From positions 2,418,001 through 2,482,000 of the forward strand of contig NC_083394.1 in NCBI RefSeq assembly GCF_030864355.1: a stretch of DNA of 64,000 nt, read 5' to 3'. Shown here in pieces: positions 45,384 to 60,944 of the stretch. Under the pieces are notes generated by a model. That model had not been told where the DNA came from and did no database searches. It saw only the letters and a list, made by a program, of their open reading frames with translations. The stretch's first letter is position 1. Each line of letters starts with the position of its first letter. The DNA comes from Cutaneotrichosporon cavernicola. Taxonomy: Eukaryota > Basidiomycota > Tremellomycetes > Trichosporonales > Trichosporonaceae. Made by a program: the position numbers and the translations under genes.

Positions 45384-46269
45384 ATGAACGGCAGTGACAC
45401 TAGTGATACTGGTACACTGCTCGAGCACCGAACCCCATCCAAACATTGGGTTGAATTTGATGCGACAATGCTCCAAACCACGGCTCGGACTAGTTTCACT
45501 CTCGTCTTTCCGATAACCGGGGAGGTGGGTTCCTATCAAACGTCACTACCCCATCTCTGACCTCGAAAGCAAATCCTCCTTGGACTTAAACGGCGGGGCT
45601 TTGGACAAGACCTGTGAGTGTTCCAAGGACGTGTGGCGGATGACGGGTGTCAGACTGATAATGGTTGGAAGTTCCACCTCCATTGACACAAGCATGAACG
45701 GCTTCGGTGGCAAGGTCGAGGACGGAGAGAGTATAGAGGATGCAGCGATAAGAGAGCTGGAGGTGGGTGGTTCTATACTGTTGTGTTACAAGTTTGACCC
45801 TGGGCAGGAAGAGTGCGGCATCAGGACGACTGTCTCCGAACTCGAACCCCGAGGTCGTCTGACGATTGTTCGCCCGATCCATGCAGGGCCCACGGTGTTT
45901 GCCAAGATCTTCCTCTTCACATGTAGAACCTGGAGCGGCCATCCTGTCGAGTGCGTTTTCTTTTCTCTGTTCTCATCTCTCCAGCGCTCAGCTCACCTAA
46001 GATCTGACGAGATGCAGCCAGTGTGGTTTGATACCCATTGTCTTCCGTTCAAGCAAATGGTAAAGTGTTGGGACCCTCTCGAACCATCCTGACAGCTGAC
46101 AGTACAGTGGCCAGACGCTCCGCTGTACCTTCCCCACCTCCTCAAAGACACCCAGGACACTTGTATCACGGGCAAGTTCCAGTATGTAGAAAGTAGCACG
46201 ACTACTCTGGACGGATGGTGGCTGAAAGAGCTCAGCCAAGAACAGAACAGAAAAGCACATGTTGACTAG
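45384..46269 (+). CDS. Nudix hydrolase (MTH1/NUDT1-like)
   Basis: Six exons: 45384-45524, 45570-45613, 45693-45762, 45808-45950, 46002-46059, 46108-46269; 205 aa. The Nudix box is complete after splicing: GGKVEDGESIEDAAIRELEE then ECGI, i.e. GX5EX7REUXEEXGU. The flanking NGFGGK and the ESDEMQPVWFD plus MWPDAPLYLP blocks match MTH1-type 8-oxo-dGTP/2-hydroxy-dATP diphosphatases, which clean the nucleotide pool of oxidised purines. The residue before NGFGGK is Met where MTH1 has Trp. Activity is inferred from family. Tail-to-tail with CDC48, 132 bp apart. Confidence 0.88.
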
Positions 46270-46401
46270 CTGTCACAGTATTCATCCACCTTAGAAAACT
46301 TTGCACTTCTACATGGCCACAAGCGTCAACAGCGAGGATCGAACGTTACGCATAGAGACTGGTTGTCAGTACGCCAATACCGCTGGCCATAGACAAAATA
46401 C

Positions 46402-49572
<3,171 letters not shown>

Positions 49573-49640
49573 CTTGAATATGGGAGAGGTAGTTGTTGAA
49601 GAGTGAAGAGAGGATATGAAATGGGAGTGATGAGGAGGAT

Positions 49641-49689
49641 GGAAGATGAATGAAGATGAATGAAGATGAATGAAGATGAATGAAGATGA
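49641..49689. repeat. 10-bp tandem repeat, five copies
   Basis: Five head-to-tail copies of GAAGATGAAT (first and last slightly changed) about 70-120 bp upstream of the CDC48 start codon, in its promoter or 5' leader. Confidence 0.9.
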
Positions 49690-50076
49690 CAGGGATGATC
49701 AAGACACGCCCGCGCGTTCAAGCAGCGAGTAGACTATAGACTGCCTCCGTCGCGCTTGCTCCTTTACGTAGACGTATTCCGAGCACGATGACGATGCGCG
49801 TCAGTCATTAATGGAGGGTACCATTTAACACAATATAAGTAATTAACAGGAAGAGGATAAGCATTTAGGTAATTACACGCGAGTTTGACTCCGCCCAGTC
49901 AATAACAACTGATGGAGTGCCTGAATGCTATCGTGCAGTGCACGGGGACTTGGAAACGGATGACATGGGCAACAACTGACAACATCAGTTTGGGTCTCTG
50001 GATCTCTCTGGCTTACTTCTACTCGACTCGTCATCCACATTCGACGCTGTTCACCTTGATCCAGCTCTCTGTCACA

Positions 50077-51841
50077 ATGGGTCTCGTGGATCCCTTTTCA
50101 GCCGCTTCAAAACCCATGCCCGACTGGGACTCGATTCCCTCACGCCCACTACCCTTCGCCGCGACCTTGCATGCGCTGGACCTCAATGCACCTTTGACGT
50201 CGCGTCTCCCGCGGCCTGTTCGCCGCGATTACGAAGAACTTCCCCAGATATTTCCATCTCCACCTTACAGCAATGCCCGTCAAGGGAACCAGTCGACAAG
50301 CATTTCAAGCGGTGTCGAGCCCGAGTTCAGCCCATCCCGGACGCTGCCAAGAGGAAGACCAGGAAGTGACGAGTGGATGGAGAGCATGGTCGCCAACTGC
50401 GTAGACAACGCAAAATGCGACCTGAATCTTTCGTGAGTAGTGTTGTTAAGAGTGCTGGACCGACCAGCAGTGGCTTTGGCTTGGAATCTGTCTCCTCCAA
50501 CATCCGAGATCTCCGCGACCTCGTCACCTTGTCGACCAAATCGCCGTCGCAAAATTCTGGCTCAGGGAGTCCTTGGGCTTCACGATCCTCACTCGCAGCT
50601 ACGCCAGAACAACAACCGTCCCAACTCCTGAGGCTGGGCGAGCGGTCTTTTACGCGGACGCAGTCTGCGCCTGCCTCTGCAGCTTTCTTCTCCAGGATGA
50701 ACGGCATCAGTGAACCAGGGTTTGACAGCTCTCGTGGATCCTTACACCCGGTGCCAGACATGCGCCAGGGGCTCCCTGTACCGCAGAACTCTTCCACTAG
50801 CCGTCGGTTCACTCGCAGCAAAACCGGTGCCATGTCGTTGACGAGAACGCAGCCCAACATTGGCGTCTTCCTGAGCCAGAATAGGCTGACCACGTGAGCA
50901 TGATCCCCCGGCCCGCTGACCATTGTCTCCCGACCGCACTGTTCGAGATCCGCAACTTGACGGTCCTCAGTCTCCGTATGTGACGTTCACAAGTCCACTT
51001 GCTGATCCAGCAGGCAACAACCAACTGCTCTCTCTTCCAGCAGCCATTGGAGATCTTGTCCACTTGAGGGAATTGAACATCAGCAACAATCTCATTGTAG
51101 GCACGTGATGTGTGGGCGACTGACATCTTTCAGGAGTGCCTCCCGTCCACAATACTAGGTCTCGACTCTCTCGAGCAGTTCTGGCACGACCCCAACCCTT
51201 GGCTCAAAGCACCCGCCGTCGAGGGCGAAGAAGTTGATCATACAGGCCGAGTGCTTGGTCCTCTGCGGAGTTTCCAAGAGGGTCCAGTCCAACGGCTATC
51301 TTCCTTGTGCCTCACTGTCCTTCTGTCTCCGCGACCGCCGGCCAACCTTCCGCCGTTCATGTCGTACGACTGGGACGCACACCGCATCGGGGGGAAACAT
51401 CCTTTACTGGACATCGAGGGTCTACAGCGAGAAATTCTTCCCGAAATTGCGGTCGAGGAGTTGCGAGGTATCGTTCAAGCGGTGCAAAGCGGCTGCAATT
51501 CTGGGACAGGGCAACGCCGAGCGTCAACTCGAGCGACCGTCATTGATCGCTTCCCGGCGTCACACAAGGTGCCACCACCTGATGACGCCTCAACCAACAT
51601 GTACTATAACCCATGCCCTTCGCCTAGGCATCAGGAATGGGACGAGGACTCGGGCGAACAACCTCTCGCTCGCCGCGTCTTTCTGCATCCAGCAGAGGAG
51701 CGTATTGAGTGGCGAGAGGTAGCGGGGGTCAAGGGGCTGCCTATCCGCTGGCTGGGATGTTCCCCGGGATGCTTAGGGTTTCTGGAGGAGAAGGAAGAGG
51801 ACTGGCCTGTGGACGGTTTCGGTGATGAGCCAGCTTGGTAG
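50077..51841 (+). CDS. Leucine-rich-repeat protein of unknown function
   Basis: Five exons: 50077-50432, 50468-50893, 50926-50975, 51014-51096, 51134-51841; 540 aa. The N-terminal 100 residues are disordered and Pro-rich. One LRR-like unit (CDLNLSSSGFGLESVSSNI, DLRDLVTL) is followed by a 115-residue Ser/Gln/Pro insertion, then three regular repeats: FLSQNRLTTLPTALFEIRNL, SLRNNQLLSLPAAIGDLVHL and NISNN with LPSTILGLDSL. The C-terminal 220 residues are unassigned (ends GFLEEKEEDW and on). To keep the LRR in frame, intron 2 (50894-50925) must end in TG instead of AG. A family function cannot be given. Divergent from CDC48. Confidence 0.75.
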
Positions 51842-52097
51842 TAAACAGGCCTCCCGTTTCGCATATTGTCATCGATATCGCAATCTCACGCCTGTAGCAT
51901 AAGTAACATGATGTGCCGGGAAGTCGGACCGACCTTTGCCCCACAGCCAATTGCAGCTCGGCCGAGTTCAATTTCGGCTCGGTCTTCTCCATTCTCAGGC
52001 ACTCACTTGACATCTACCTCCTTCCTTCAGTCCCACGACTCTGCTCACTGCTGAAGTCGTGTGCTCTCAATGCCTCTAACAGGTTGACAGCGGTGTC

Positions 52098-53911
52098 ATG
52101 AGTCTCGATGCTGGTGAAATCATCTACAAGGGTGAGTTGCTTGCCGTGGCTCGTCGCCGTGCCCATCTTTGGCCACTTACTCCTCAGCATTCGTGCCGAC
52201 GCTCAAGATGGCGCTGTGTATCGCAGCTGGCTTTGTCTTGACCAAGACGGGTAGCCTCCTTCCAGATAGCATTCGGGGGATCAGTCTTATCACACTGGTA
52301 CGTGGAGAGGAAGTGGACGGTGCTAAATCCAAGAACCTTAGTCTGCCTTGCCTCGTCTTCTCCTCAATGGTCAAGTCGTTCACGCCGGCCACAGTTCAGG
52401 CGTTCGGACCTCTGCTGATGATTGGGATCATGTGGGTTCTTCAGAGGGAGATTCTGCCGTTTCCTTAAAGCTGACAGGTCAAGGTACCAAGTGATGGGCG
52501 GCCTCCTTGCCTTGGTGGTGAGCGAAGTGTTCTGGGTTCCGCCGGACTTCAAATTTGGTATCTTGGTGGTTTGTTGCATACAGAGGTTTGATGCTGATGT
52601 CTAGATGGGAATCGTCTCGAACTGGGGCAACTTGCCTACAGCTGTCGTCCAGACCATGGCGAGGGAAGCTCCGTTCAACCCAGAAACCGACGTTGACCTC
52701 GGAGTGGCCTACATCGCCATCTTCATCCTATTGATGAACAGCGTGTTCTTCGCCCTGGGCGTTCACAGGGTTAGTGAGATCCCAGGGCCCGCAACTAACT
52801 TTGAGATGTGCGGTTGGGATTTTGCCGAGGACCGTAGGGTCTCCAACGAGACGTTCAAGCAACGCTGGAGTCGAAGACTCTCCAAGTTCCAACGGTGCTT
52901 GTCCAGGTGCAGTGGCGACTCGCTTGCTGCGGCACCGCCGGACGGGAGTGTAGGACCAGGGTGCCCAAAGGCCGAGTCAAAGACGTCTCTAGAGCAGTTT
53001 GAGGGACCTGCAAAGGCTGATACATTAGGCCGCATGACGCCTCAGACACTCTCATCGCCGCCAGCGGTGGACTCGACAAAACGAATCCCTGCAACTCTGC
53101 CCATGGTGGAGGATCGCGATATTCCCGAGTCTCCTTTTCGCTCTTTGAACGCGACTCCCACTCCTCAAACACTCGACGAACATGACGATTCTCCTTCAAA
53201 TCAGAGCGACGGGCGACCGCTGTCGATGACAAGTGAAAAGCCGGGTGCACGTCCGATGCTGCTCGTGAGGGCTGTGGGTATTATCCATCATGTGCCCATG
53301 GCGACGTGGTCAGTCGTCGCTGGACTACTATGCTCTCTCATACAGCCTCTCAAAGCGCTGCTTACCACCACGGAAAGCTGGACCGGATCCCGCATGCCCA
53401 ATGCTCCCGATGGCAATCCGCCTCTCTTCTTCCTTCTCGACACCACGGCCTATTTAGGTGCACTTACGGTTCCACTCGGCTTGATGCTCTTGGGGTCGTC
53501 ATTCGCACGACTGCAGGTAAGTACGGACGAGGGGCCAGTTCTGACTTTAGTTTCCGTCGCGCCTCCGTGACGCACCCATTGCTGCTACCATTGCGATGGC
53601 GGTAGCGAAAAGTGCGTTCCGTCTAGTACCGCAACTGACCACCAGTGATAATCTTGCCTGTGTTTGCAGTGTTCTTGGTTCAGGTCTTCCAATCACACAC
53701 GTCGCTGTTCCCTAAAGAGGACAAGGTGCGCACTTTTTGCGCGATCCTCTTGTCGGGGACGCCCGCGGCTGTAAACCAGCTGGTCGTCACACAGCTATAC
53801 AACCCGGCAGGAAGGGCAGATACCCTCTCATTTTTCCTGTTACTGCAATACAGCCTGATGTTTGTCTTGAGCACAGCTCTGGCAGCAATCGCTTTGTATA
53901 TCGTAAAGTAG
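52098..53911 (+). CDS. Auxin-efflux-carrier (AEC) family membrane transporter
   Basis: Seven exons: 52098-52131, 52188-52297, 52334-52431, 52484-52565, 52605-53516, 53551-53611, 53646-53911; 520 aa. It has five N-terminal and about five C-terminal membrane helices around a 200-residue hydrophilic loop, the AEC layout. Motifs: NLSLPCLVFSSMVKSF, MGIVSNWGNLPTAVVQTM (the diagnostic motif of fungal members such as yeast Ecm3), and GTPAAVNQLVVTQLY near the end. The yeast members sit in the ER or secretory membranes and their substrates are unknown. The third acceptor (AAG, 52483) was picked by phase. Loop is Ser/Pro/Thr-rich and probably phosphorylated. Confidence 0.88.
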
Positions 53912-54498
53912 ATCCCAACGAACTGTAGGCAACTTGGTGCATGATACTCTGTCGTGTCCGATGGATGGATCTCGTGGCTCCTTTCGAACCATCACGTGGC
54001 CGTGAGCCCTTCAACTTACTCCCACCCGTAAACTGCAACCAGCTTTCATCAGTACTGCTGCTCCATTCAAGTAGGAGTGCACGCTTCAGAACATGTATTC
54101 CATTGGTCGTCGAACATTCTAAACGGCGATCACTCGCCTGAAGAGGGCCCTGCCAGAAGGTCAGCTGGACTGCGGCGATCAACGCACGAGCTGGATTCCT
54201 CGGCTTCTGCTCGGCGCCGATGGCGCAAGGTACTGACTGTTGCTCCGAGGTCACATGCCATGGTAAGTTGGCACTATCGATAACAAAGGTCACCTGCCCA
54301 TCGTGCTGCGGATCAAAGTGCTGCATTCGTACATTCACTGCCATCAACATTCTCCCGCGGGAGCCAACATTCCACTTTGCCAACGAGGCATATGGTAGAA
54401 ATGGCGATTACAACTGCTACAACTTCCTTTGCTCACGAGCTCGAGCTCATACTACCTAGCACATCACCGTCCCCAATGTTGACACGACGGCGAAGAGC
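53912..54498. other. Convergent 3' intergenic region
   Basis: 587 bp between the stop codons of the AEC transporter (+) and the bHLH gene (-). A long minus-strand frame (53787-54383) overlaps it but runs antisense into the transporter's last exon and has no recognisable features. Confidence 0.6.
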
Positions 54499-56210
54499 CT
54501 AAAATGCCCACCCCCTCCGGTCGTCCATTCCCACATCTAAGTCCATGTTGCTCATTGAGCTTTGAAGCTCGGCCTGCGAGTTCTTGCGAGGATGCGACGT
54601 CTCCTCGGCAAGCTCCATCAGGCCCGCCCACACGACGCCGTCCTTGCTGTCAGTCTCGGGAGAGCCTGACGATAAGGGCGTCGAGCGGTGGGCTTCGGGT
54701 CCCGAGGACGCATCGGTCGGAGATGGCTCAAAGACGAGCATGTTTGTGGCAGAGTTGAAGTTGTTCCAACCAGCCTGATTAACTGAAACCAGACGCTCAG
54801 GCTCCTCTGGGCTCGCGCCCATTGCCTCCAACGTGTCCGACGTATAGGCATTGTGCGACGGGCCGTCGAGGGGCCCACCAGACATGGCACCCTGGCTGAT
54901 CAAACTCTCAAGGTACTTGATCCGCGACGACTGCTGAGACGTCACGTTCTGAAGATCACTATCAGATTAGCGGATGGAACCCCTTGCTTGAATCAATCCT
55001 GAGCCACATACCGGATATACTGGACGCTGTCCGATAGAATGCGGCCCTTGCATTGAGCCGCATCCTTCTGCTGCTTGGAAGTCGACGCAGCACGCTTCGA
55101 TTTCTTTACTGTCAGACTTGCTGCTGTCGGTCACAACGTACCTTCTTCTTCACGGGCGATTCGGGCCCATTCTCGTCATCCTCGTCGTCCTCGATGGCCA
55201 CGTCAGGGTCCAGAGGGTTCTTGAAGCGTGGCGGAAGTAGTTTGTTGAGCTCTTCAATCATCGCATTGATGTGCTCCCGGCGGCGCTTCTCTACCTGGTT
55301 GTGGCATTCGCGGCGTCTCTGTTTGCGGCTCTCATCGCCAAGGAGAGCCTGGACGCTCTGCGCTGGAGTCATTGGGCTGCAAGTCAATAGAACATTACAT
55401 TGAGCGATATGCTGTTGACATACCTCTCCAGTGGGGCGGTGCCATCAGCGCTTGTGCCAAAAGGCGGCAGAGAGTCCATGCCGCTCGGCGCGCTGCCAGA
55501 AGGACCCCAAAGGGTTCTCCCAAAGTCGTTCCGGGGGATGGAAATGCCGTATTGCGGCTCAAATGAATACTCGGCTGACGTAATTGAATTGTGACGCGGA
55601 CCCAGATTGATGAGGTTGGGCTTCGTGTCAGTCTGGAATGACATCGAGCGAGGAGGCTGCATAGTGCGTCCCCGGATGGATGAGAGATTGGGCTTAGTCT
55701 CGTTCATCGATAGCTTCCGACCAGTACGAGAACGAGGGACTGGCGCTTTGCCAAAGTGGGATGAGCGCGAAGACGACTGAGATCGCGACCGATTGGTCGT
55801 CTCGAGGTTCAGGCCCGAATTATTGTTGTCGAGGGACGACGAGAGTATGGGAGGCTCGCGGTTCTCGGCGCCAAAGTTGAGATGGCCAAACATGGCGTGA
55901 GGCTGGAAACTGTGGGGTGAGGTGCCCCCAGGAAGATCGATGACCTGCTGCTGTGGCGACACCATGTTGTAGTCGAACGGAGCCTGATTCGACATTGACC
56001 CGGGTCCAAATGAGAACGACTGAACGGGGTTCATGAGCGAGCTGAGGATGGACGAGTCGACGGTCATCGAGCCGTCAGAGAACGGGCGATTGAGAACGGG
56101 CCGCGTGGGACTGTCGTTGGATGCGGGCGAGGGCCTGAGGAATGATTAGCAAAGTGATAATTCTACGAGTGGGCTTACTGGAAACCCTCCATCTTGATTG
56201 CGCCGGACAT
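54499..56210 (-). CDS. bHLH transcription factor with an extended loop
   Basis: Five exons: 56210-56179, 56134-55424, 55376-55142, 55103-55012, 54958-54499; 509 aa. The basic region and helix 1 (ECHNQVEKRRREHINAMIEE) have the His-Glu-Arg triplet of E-box (CANNTG) binders; helix 2 is KGRILSDSVQYIRDLQ. The loop between them is about 45 residues: an acidic stretch (EDDEDDEN) then a Lys-rich one, and it is cut by an intron at 55104-55141. Helix 2 continues into a short coiled segment (SSRIKYLESL). N-terminal half is Ser/Pro/Gln-rich and disordered. Fungal relatives regulate filamentation, lipid or sterol genes; no specific target is inferred. Confidence 0.88.
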
Positions 56211-58860
56211 GACTGGCCGGATTGGTTTTGATTGTCTACAACGAAGCGGCCAGTCGTGTGTAGGTCAAGGCCAATATGGGTGGAGCTAGAAGACGACTGG
56301 CGATGAGTGTTGGTTGGGTCTGTTGACGGCAAGTCGGTGGATGGGAGAAGGGAGAAGATGAACAAGAGGCGATTGATCAACTGGCGGTGAGATGAGAGGG
56401 TGGGTAGTTGGGTTGTGTTGAGTGAGCTGTGTGGACTCGATTCAAGGTGTGGGGAAAGAGGCTTAGAGACTTGGAAGGGGGCAGTAATAGGCAGCGGACC
56501 AGAGGTTGATAGGAACTGGTTGATGGTGGCGGAGAAGGGCGGTAGAAATGGCAAGAGTGGGAGAGTATTGTAGGGAGGCAAAGGTGAAATGGGACCTGAA
56601 GAGTTACAAAGTTGAGGGAAGATGAGGTAAAGAGAGACAGAGAGAGAGAGCTTCTTAGTGCGGGTAACACAGGAGACACAGGCCATACAGGCTACAAGTT
56701 TACAAGCTACACAGACCACATACGCCACATTTCTTACATATTATAGCATAGCCAACTTGGCCAACATGCGCGGGTCAGGATATGCAGGACGTACGTGGAA
56801 TGGCTAAATAGACTGTGCGGCTATAGGGGTGGCCCCGAGGGGCCCGGACTGACCAAGGGTCCGGGAAGATTGAACGTTGAGCGCCCCAGGTCTAACCCAT
56901 GAAGCCAATGCAGCCCAAGAGCAGAGAGTACGACTGGAGGGCTGGAGAGTCAGACCCGATGGATGGGGAAGGGAAGCAAGGCATGGCGGCCATGGCTTCA
57001 TGGCTGAGTATGGCGGGAATGTGGCATACATACAGCATTATATGCAATGCATGTTACTTTCAAAGCACACAGTATTAACATTTAGTAGAATCTGTACAAT
57101 AGTGCCCAATTGCCCTAGGGCTAAAGGGGTCTTAGTACTTGATACTTGATAGACGCACAATGTATTCAGACTGCACAGAATTGTAACTGACCTATTTGAG
57201 GCTGATGAGCAGAGGCCCCATGGGGTGGGCTTACAGGGGGTAAGGGTGGAGATGGCAGGGGAACTGGGGTGCTGGGGTTGGGTTAAAATGAGCAAGTCAG
57301 TGTCGACAAAAAATTCAGGGTATCATTCAGGGGATTCAGGGTGGTTCAAGAGGAAGAGCAGGGTTTGATTAGGACAAAGTTAGGGGAACAGGGTACCAGG
57401 GTATCAGGAAACAAAGACCAACGTGTGCGATTTGTACCTGAAAGTTTTTATTACAGTTGAACAGAGTATAATAATTACTCTAAAGAGTTGAAACCGTCAA
57501 AGGGTCATAAATATATGGCCGCCATTGTACCCTTAATTGTACCAAAGGTTTATGTGACCCCAGTGCCCCCCCCGGGCCCCCGACTCAGCCTCATAATACC
57601 CTGTGAATATACCCTGAGGTCCTAAGACTCTCTCGTAAACGTCTTAGACCCAGGCTTAGGAAGCCACGGACTTGCTCCCCCGGAATCCCCGCAATCCCCG
57701 CAATCCCCGGAAAACCCTGAAAGCTGTAACCTGTAATCCTAATTCTGCTTTTTGACCATACTATATTAGAAAGTACTGGCGGCTCACCCAAGCCACAAAA
57801 ACGCCAAACTCTTGACTCTGTTGGGATATTGATTGAGATTGGGCCAATTGGGAAAAGACTATACCCAATACCCAATCCATCTCGCCTCTTTTTGTACCTT
57901 TGCTATATCGCTTGACGTTTGTCCCTAATATTATATTCCAATGCCGTATATCTGTTCAAATGCTTCAATAAGCCCAAGTTGAACTTGCGTGGGATGAGGT
58001 TAACGCAAGGTTGCCAATCTCCTCAACCATGGCCGCACGGCTTTGGCCGATTCAGGTCTTTGCCCATGTCTGGACTTGGTTGTTGATCCAAGTTGAACTA
58101 ACCACATTTGCCCAATTTCCCACTGCCGCTGGATGCTCAGATGCCCGCCCTGATCGCCCTGATCTTCGGGTGCCATCGCCAAGTCACACTCCTAGTCGTG
58201 TTCTAACAGAAAACGGAGCGGTACAGCAAGTCCCAGATCCCAGACCCGGGGAGCGTCAGCGTCGGCATTGGCCTTGATAACATTACACCTGCGCCAATAT
58301 GAGGTCGATGCGGCATCGAGAGTTTTGCCCCAGCTTCTCTGTCCAGTGCCAGGAAAGAACACGATAATATCCGATTTCAACCAGTACAAGTGGCGTTGGT
58401 TTGCGTTGGGAGGCGGGCGGTGTTGGGATGATGATTGATGAAGACGCCAGTGACGCCAAGAGACGCCCAGAGACGCCAAGGACGTCACTGGCGCCATTGT
58501 CCAGTACATACTAGGCCTATTAATACTATACAGACATGAGCTTACTGAATGCTTGACCGGCAACTTTGGTAACCACTCGGTTACTCAAGTTGCCGTCAAG
58601 GTGGATGGAGAGTGAGAGCGTCTCCGTTCTGATTGTTCAACTGGGATTAAAGTCACGTGCTTCCGAAAAGTCAGTCCTACGTTAGTTAGCGACGTTGCCT
58701 TGACCCTGTTGACCTTGCTCTAGCCCTTGCGCCTTGCGACGCGACGAGATCCGACGATCCGACATCCATCATTTGTACCCAAGTACAACGTACAGTGGAG
58801 ATTATTTTCCATCTGCACGTCGCCAGTACGCGTTCATTCTCTCCCCCGCTAGCACCCAAC
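56211..58860. other. Long gene-free divergent region with local repeats
   Basis: 2.65 kb between the bHLH (-) and ADCK-like (+) genes. The first 450 bp are pyrimidine-rich on the minus strand (long bHLH leader/promoter). From 57240 to 57420 many variants of CAGGGT and ATTCAGGG recur. At 57683-57709 there are three copies of the 9-mer AATCCCCGC. At 58441-58495 five copies of a GACGCC-type unit occur with an inverted pair (ACGCCAGTGACG / CGTCACTGGCG). Open frames here are repeat-derived and show no protein features. Confidence 0.6.
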
Positions 58861-60944
58861 ATGCTACCCTGTCGGTCAGCCCTCCGGCTGGCCGCCAGCA
58901 GGTCAATCTTCCCGTCACTAGCATGTTGGCCCCACCCGTCGCCGCGATTCCTGGCCACGCTGAAACCATCATGCGCTCCGATCTCGGTTCTAGTGCCCCA
59001 ACCTCGGTCGCTGGTCACCAAGGCAGCAGCTCCAAGTTCGCCCTCCAATGCGAGCAATTGTAGCACTCCCCGTGTCGTCACCGTTGCCCGTGCGCGGCGG
59101 ACGCGCCGCCTCCAATATCTTTTGGCAGTCCTGGTAGTCTTCGCCGTCATCTACAACGTACACAGCCCATTCCGACACTCTGTCCTTGCCGTTGTCCGCT
59201 GCGCACGAGTCATGAAGGCTGTCGTGGCCGATGTCTGGGACTACAAGCGGACGTTTGCTCAAGAAGCACACCTCGGCGACGCTCTCGGCGTCCTGACGCC
59301 GGAAGAACGTGCCTTGCGCCGTGCGGCCAGGAAGGCGTGCCATCGTCGTTCTGCCCGGCGCATCTTTGAGGCTCTCAAAAAAAACTCTGGCGTGTATGTC
59401 AAGATCGGCCAGCATGTGGCGGCCGTGCAAGTGCTCCCAAAAGAGTGGACCGAGGCGATGACGCCTCTTCAGGATCAGTGCTTCCCGACTCGGATCGAAG
59501 ATATCGACGCAATGCTCAAGGAGGACCTGGGCCTTGGCATCGACGACCTCTTTGTCGACTTTGACCCCCGCCCCATCGGAGTTGCGTCGCTTGCCCAGGT
59601 CCACCGCGCAGTCGACAAGCGCACTGGCAGGCCGGTAGCCGTCAAGTTCCAGCACGCCGACCTTGAAGAGTTTGCACTTATCGACATGGCCACGGTCAAC
59701 TTTGCCATCAACTTTGTCAAGCACGTATTCCCCGACTTTGAGTTTGGCTGGCTCGGTGAGGAAATGAACGAGATGCTGCCACTCGAGATGAACTTTCGTC
59801 ATGAGGCCGCCAACTCTATGCGCTGCCGTCGCGACTTTCAACACCTCAAGGGCAAGACGAGCCTCTATCTCCCAGAGATCCTGTGGGCAGAGCGTCGCTG
59901 CCTTGTGATGGAGTATATCAGCGGCGTGCGCGTCGACGACCTCTCCTTCCTGCAACAACATAGCATCGACCGCAACCAGGTCAGCAAGGAGCTTTCGCGT
60001 ATCTTCTCGCAGATGGTTTACATCAACGGTTTCTTCCACGCGGATCCACACCATGGTAACATTCTCATTCGCCCCAGAGCTCCGGAGTCGTCCTCGCCCT
60101 ACAACTTTGACATTTGCTTGTTGGACCACGGGCAGTACTTTGATGTTCCAGCCGATCTCCGCGTCAACTACGCCCGCTTTTGGCTCGCCCTGATGCGGCC
60201 ACAGTCCGAGGAAACCACACGTCTTCGCAAAAAGTACGCTCGACTGGTTGGGAACATTGAGGACGATATGGTGAGTTGCTGTGCATTTATGTGGCTAACG
60301 CATTTCTGTGGCTAATGGCAGTACCCTTACCTAGAAAGCGCCATCACTGGTCGTGTTAGCATGGAGGACTCCATCAACGAGAATCCGTCCAGCTCGCTGC
60401 TGGGCGAGAGTGACTCTGCTGCGCAAGAGCTCGACAAACTTCGGTCAGCCGTCATGGACCGTGACGGCCTCATTGCTGGTGTCTTTGAACTGCTTCGCCG
60501 AGTGCCGCGGTGAGATTCTGGTAACGAACGTACTCTGACGCCGTCAGACGCCTTTTGATGATCTTGAAGCTCTCCGACCTGCAACGATCGCTTGACTACA
60601 GCCTTTCCACGACCCATAGCGCGCACCGCATCTACATCATCATTGGACAGTACTGCACCCAAGCAGGTTCGTAAACTGTCTTCAACAGCTGCTGACACCT
60701 AGTCTGGGACGCAGACCGCGAGACGATTGGGCGCGAGTACGGACAGATGGGTCTGTCGATCCCACTCATACGCCAAATCGTTGGTGCATGGTGGACCTAC
60801 GCCTCTAACAGCATTTTCTTCGGTGTACTGGGTTGGGGAATGGACGTGGATGCCAGGTGGCGCAAGATTTCTCACTGGCTCCATGGCTTGACGCACGGAG
60901 GTCTCGAGACAGCGTCATTGGAGGTGGCGGGCCTCAAGGCCTAA
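58861..60944 (+). CDS. ADCK1/Mcp2-like mitochondrial atypical kinase (ABC1/UbiB family)
   Basis: Four exons: 58861-60270, 60322-60509, 60548-60666, 60703-60944; 652 aa. The N-terminus (MLPCRSALRLAASRSIF) is a mitochondrial presequence; a membrane helix follows at 85-100. UbiB-family marks: the KIGQ motif at 181-184, the Ala-rich nucleotide loop GVASLAQVHRA, Lys262 in VAVKFQ, HADPHHGN as catalytic loop and LLDHGQ in place of DFG. The overall layout is closer to ADCK1 and yeast Mcp2 than to Coq8. Mcp2 affects mitochondrial lipid homeostasis in yeast; activity here is inferred. Intron 3 has a GTTCGT donor. Confidence 0.9.

Noticed and set aside
53787..54383. 198-codon minus-strand frame downstream of the AEC transporter
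   Set aside because: Overlaps the transporter's last exon in antisense, no family motif, no promoter or splice context.
57591..57875. Minus-strand frame with a Gly-Ile-Ala-type repeat
   Set aside because: Its repeat is the translation of the AATCCCCGC array; no start context or splice support.
58990..60129. 379-codon minus-strand frame across the ADCK-like gene
   Set aside because: Antisense shadow; the plus strand has all UbiB-family motifs.
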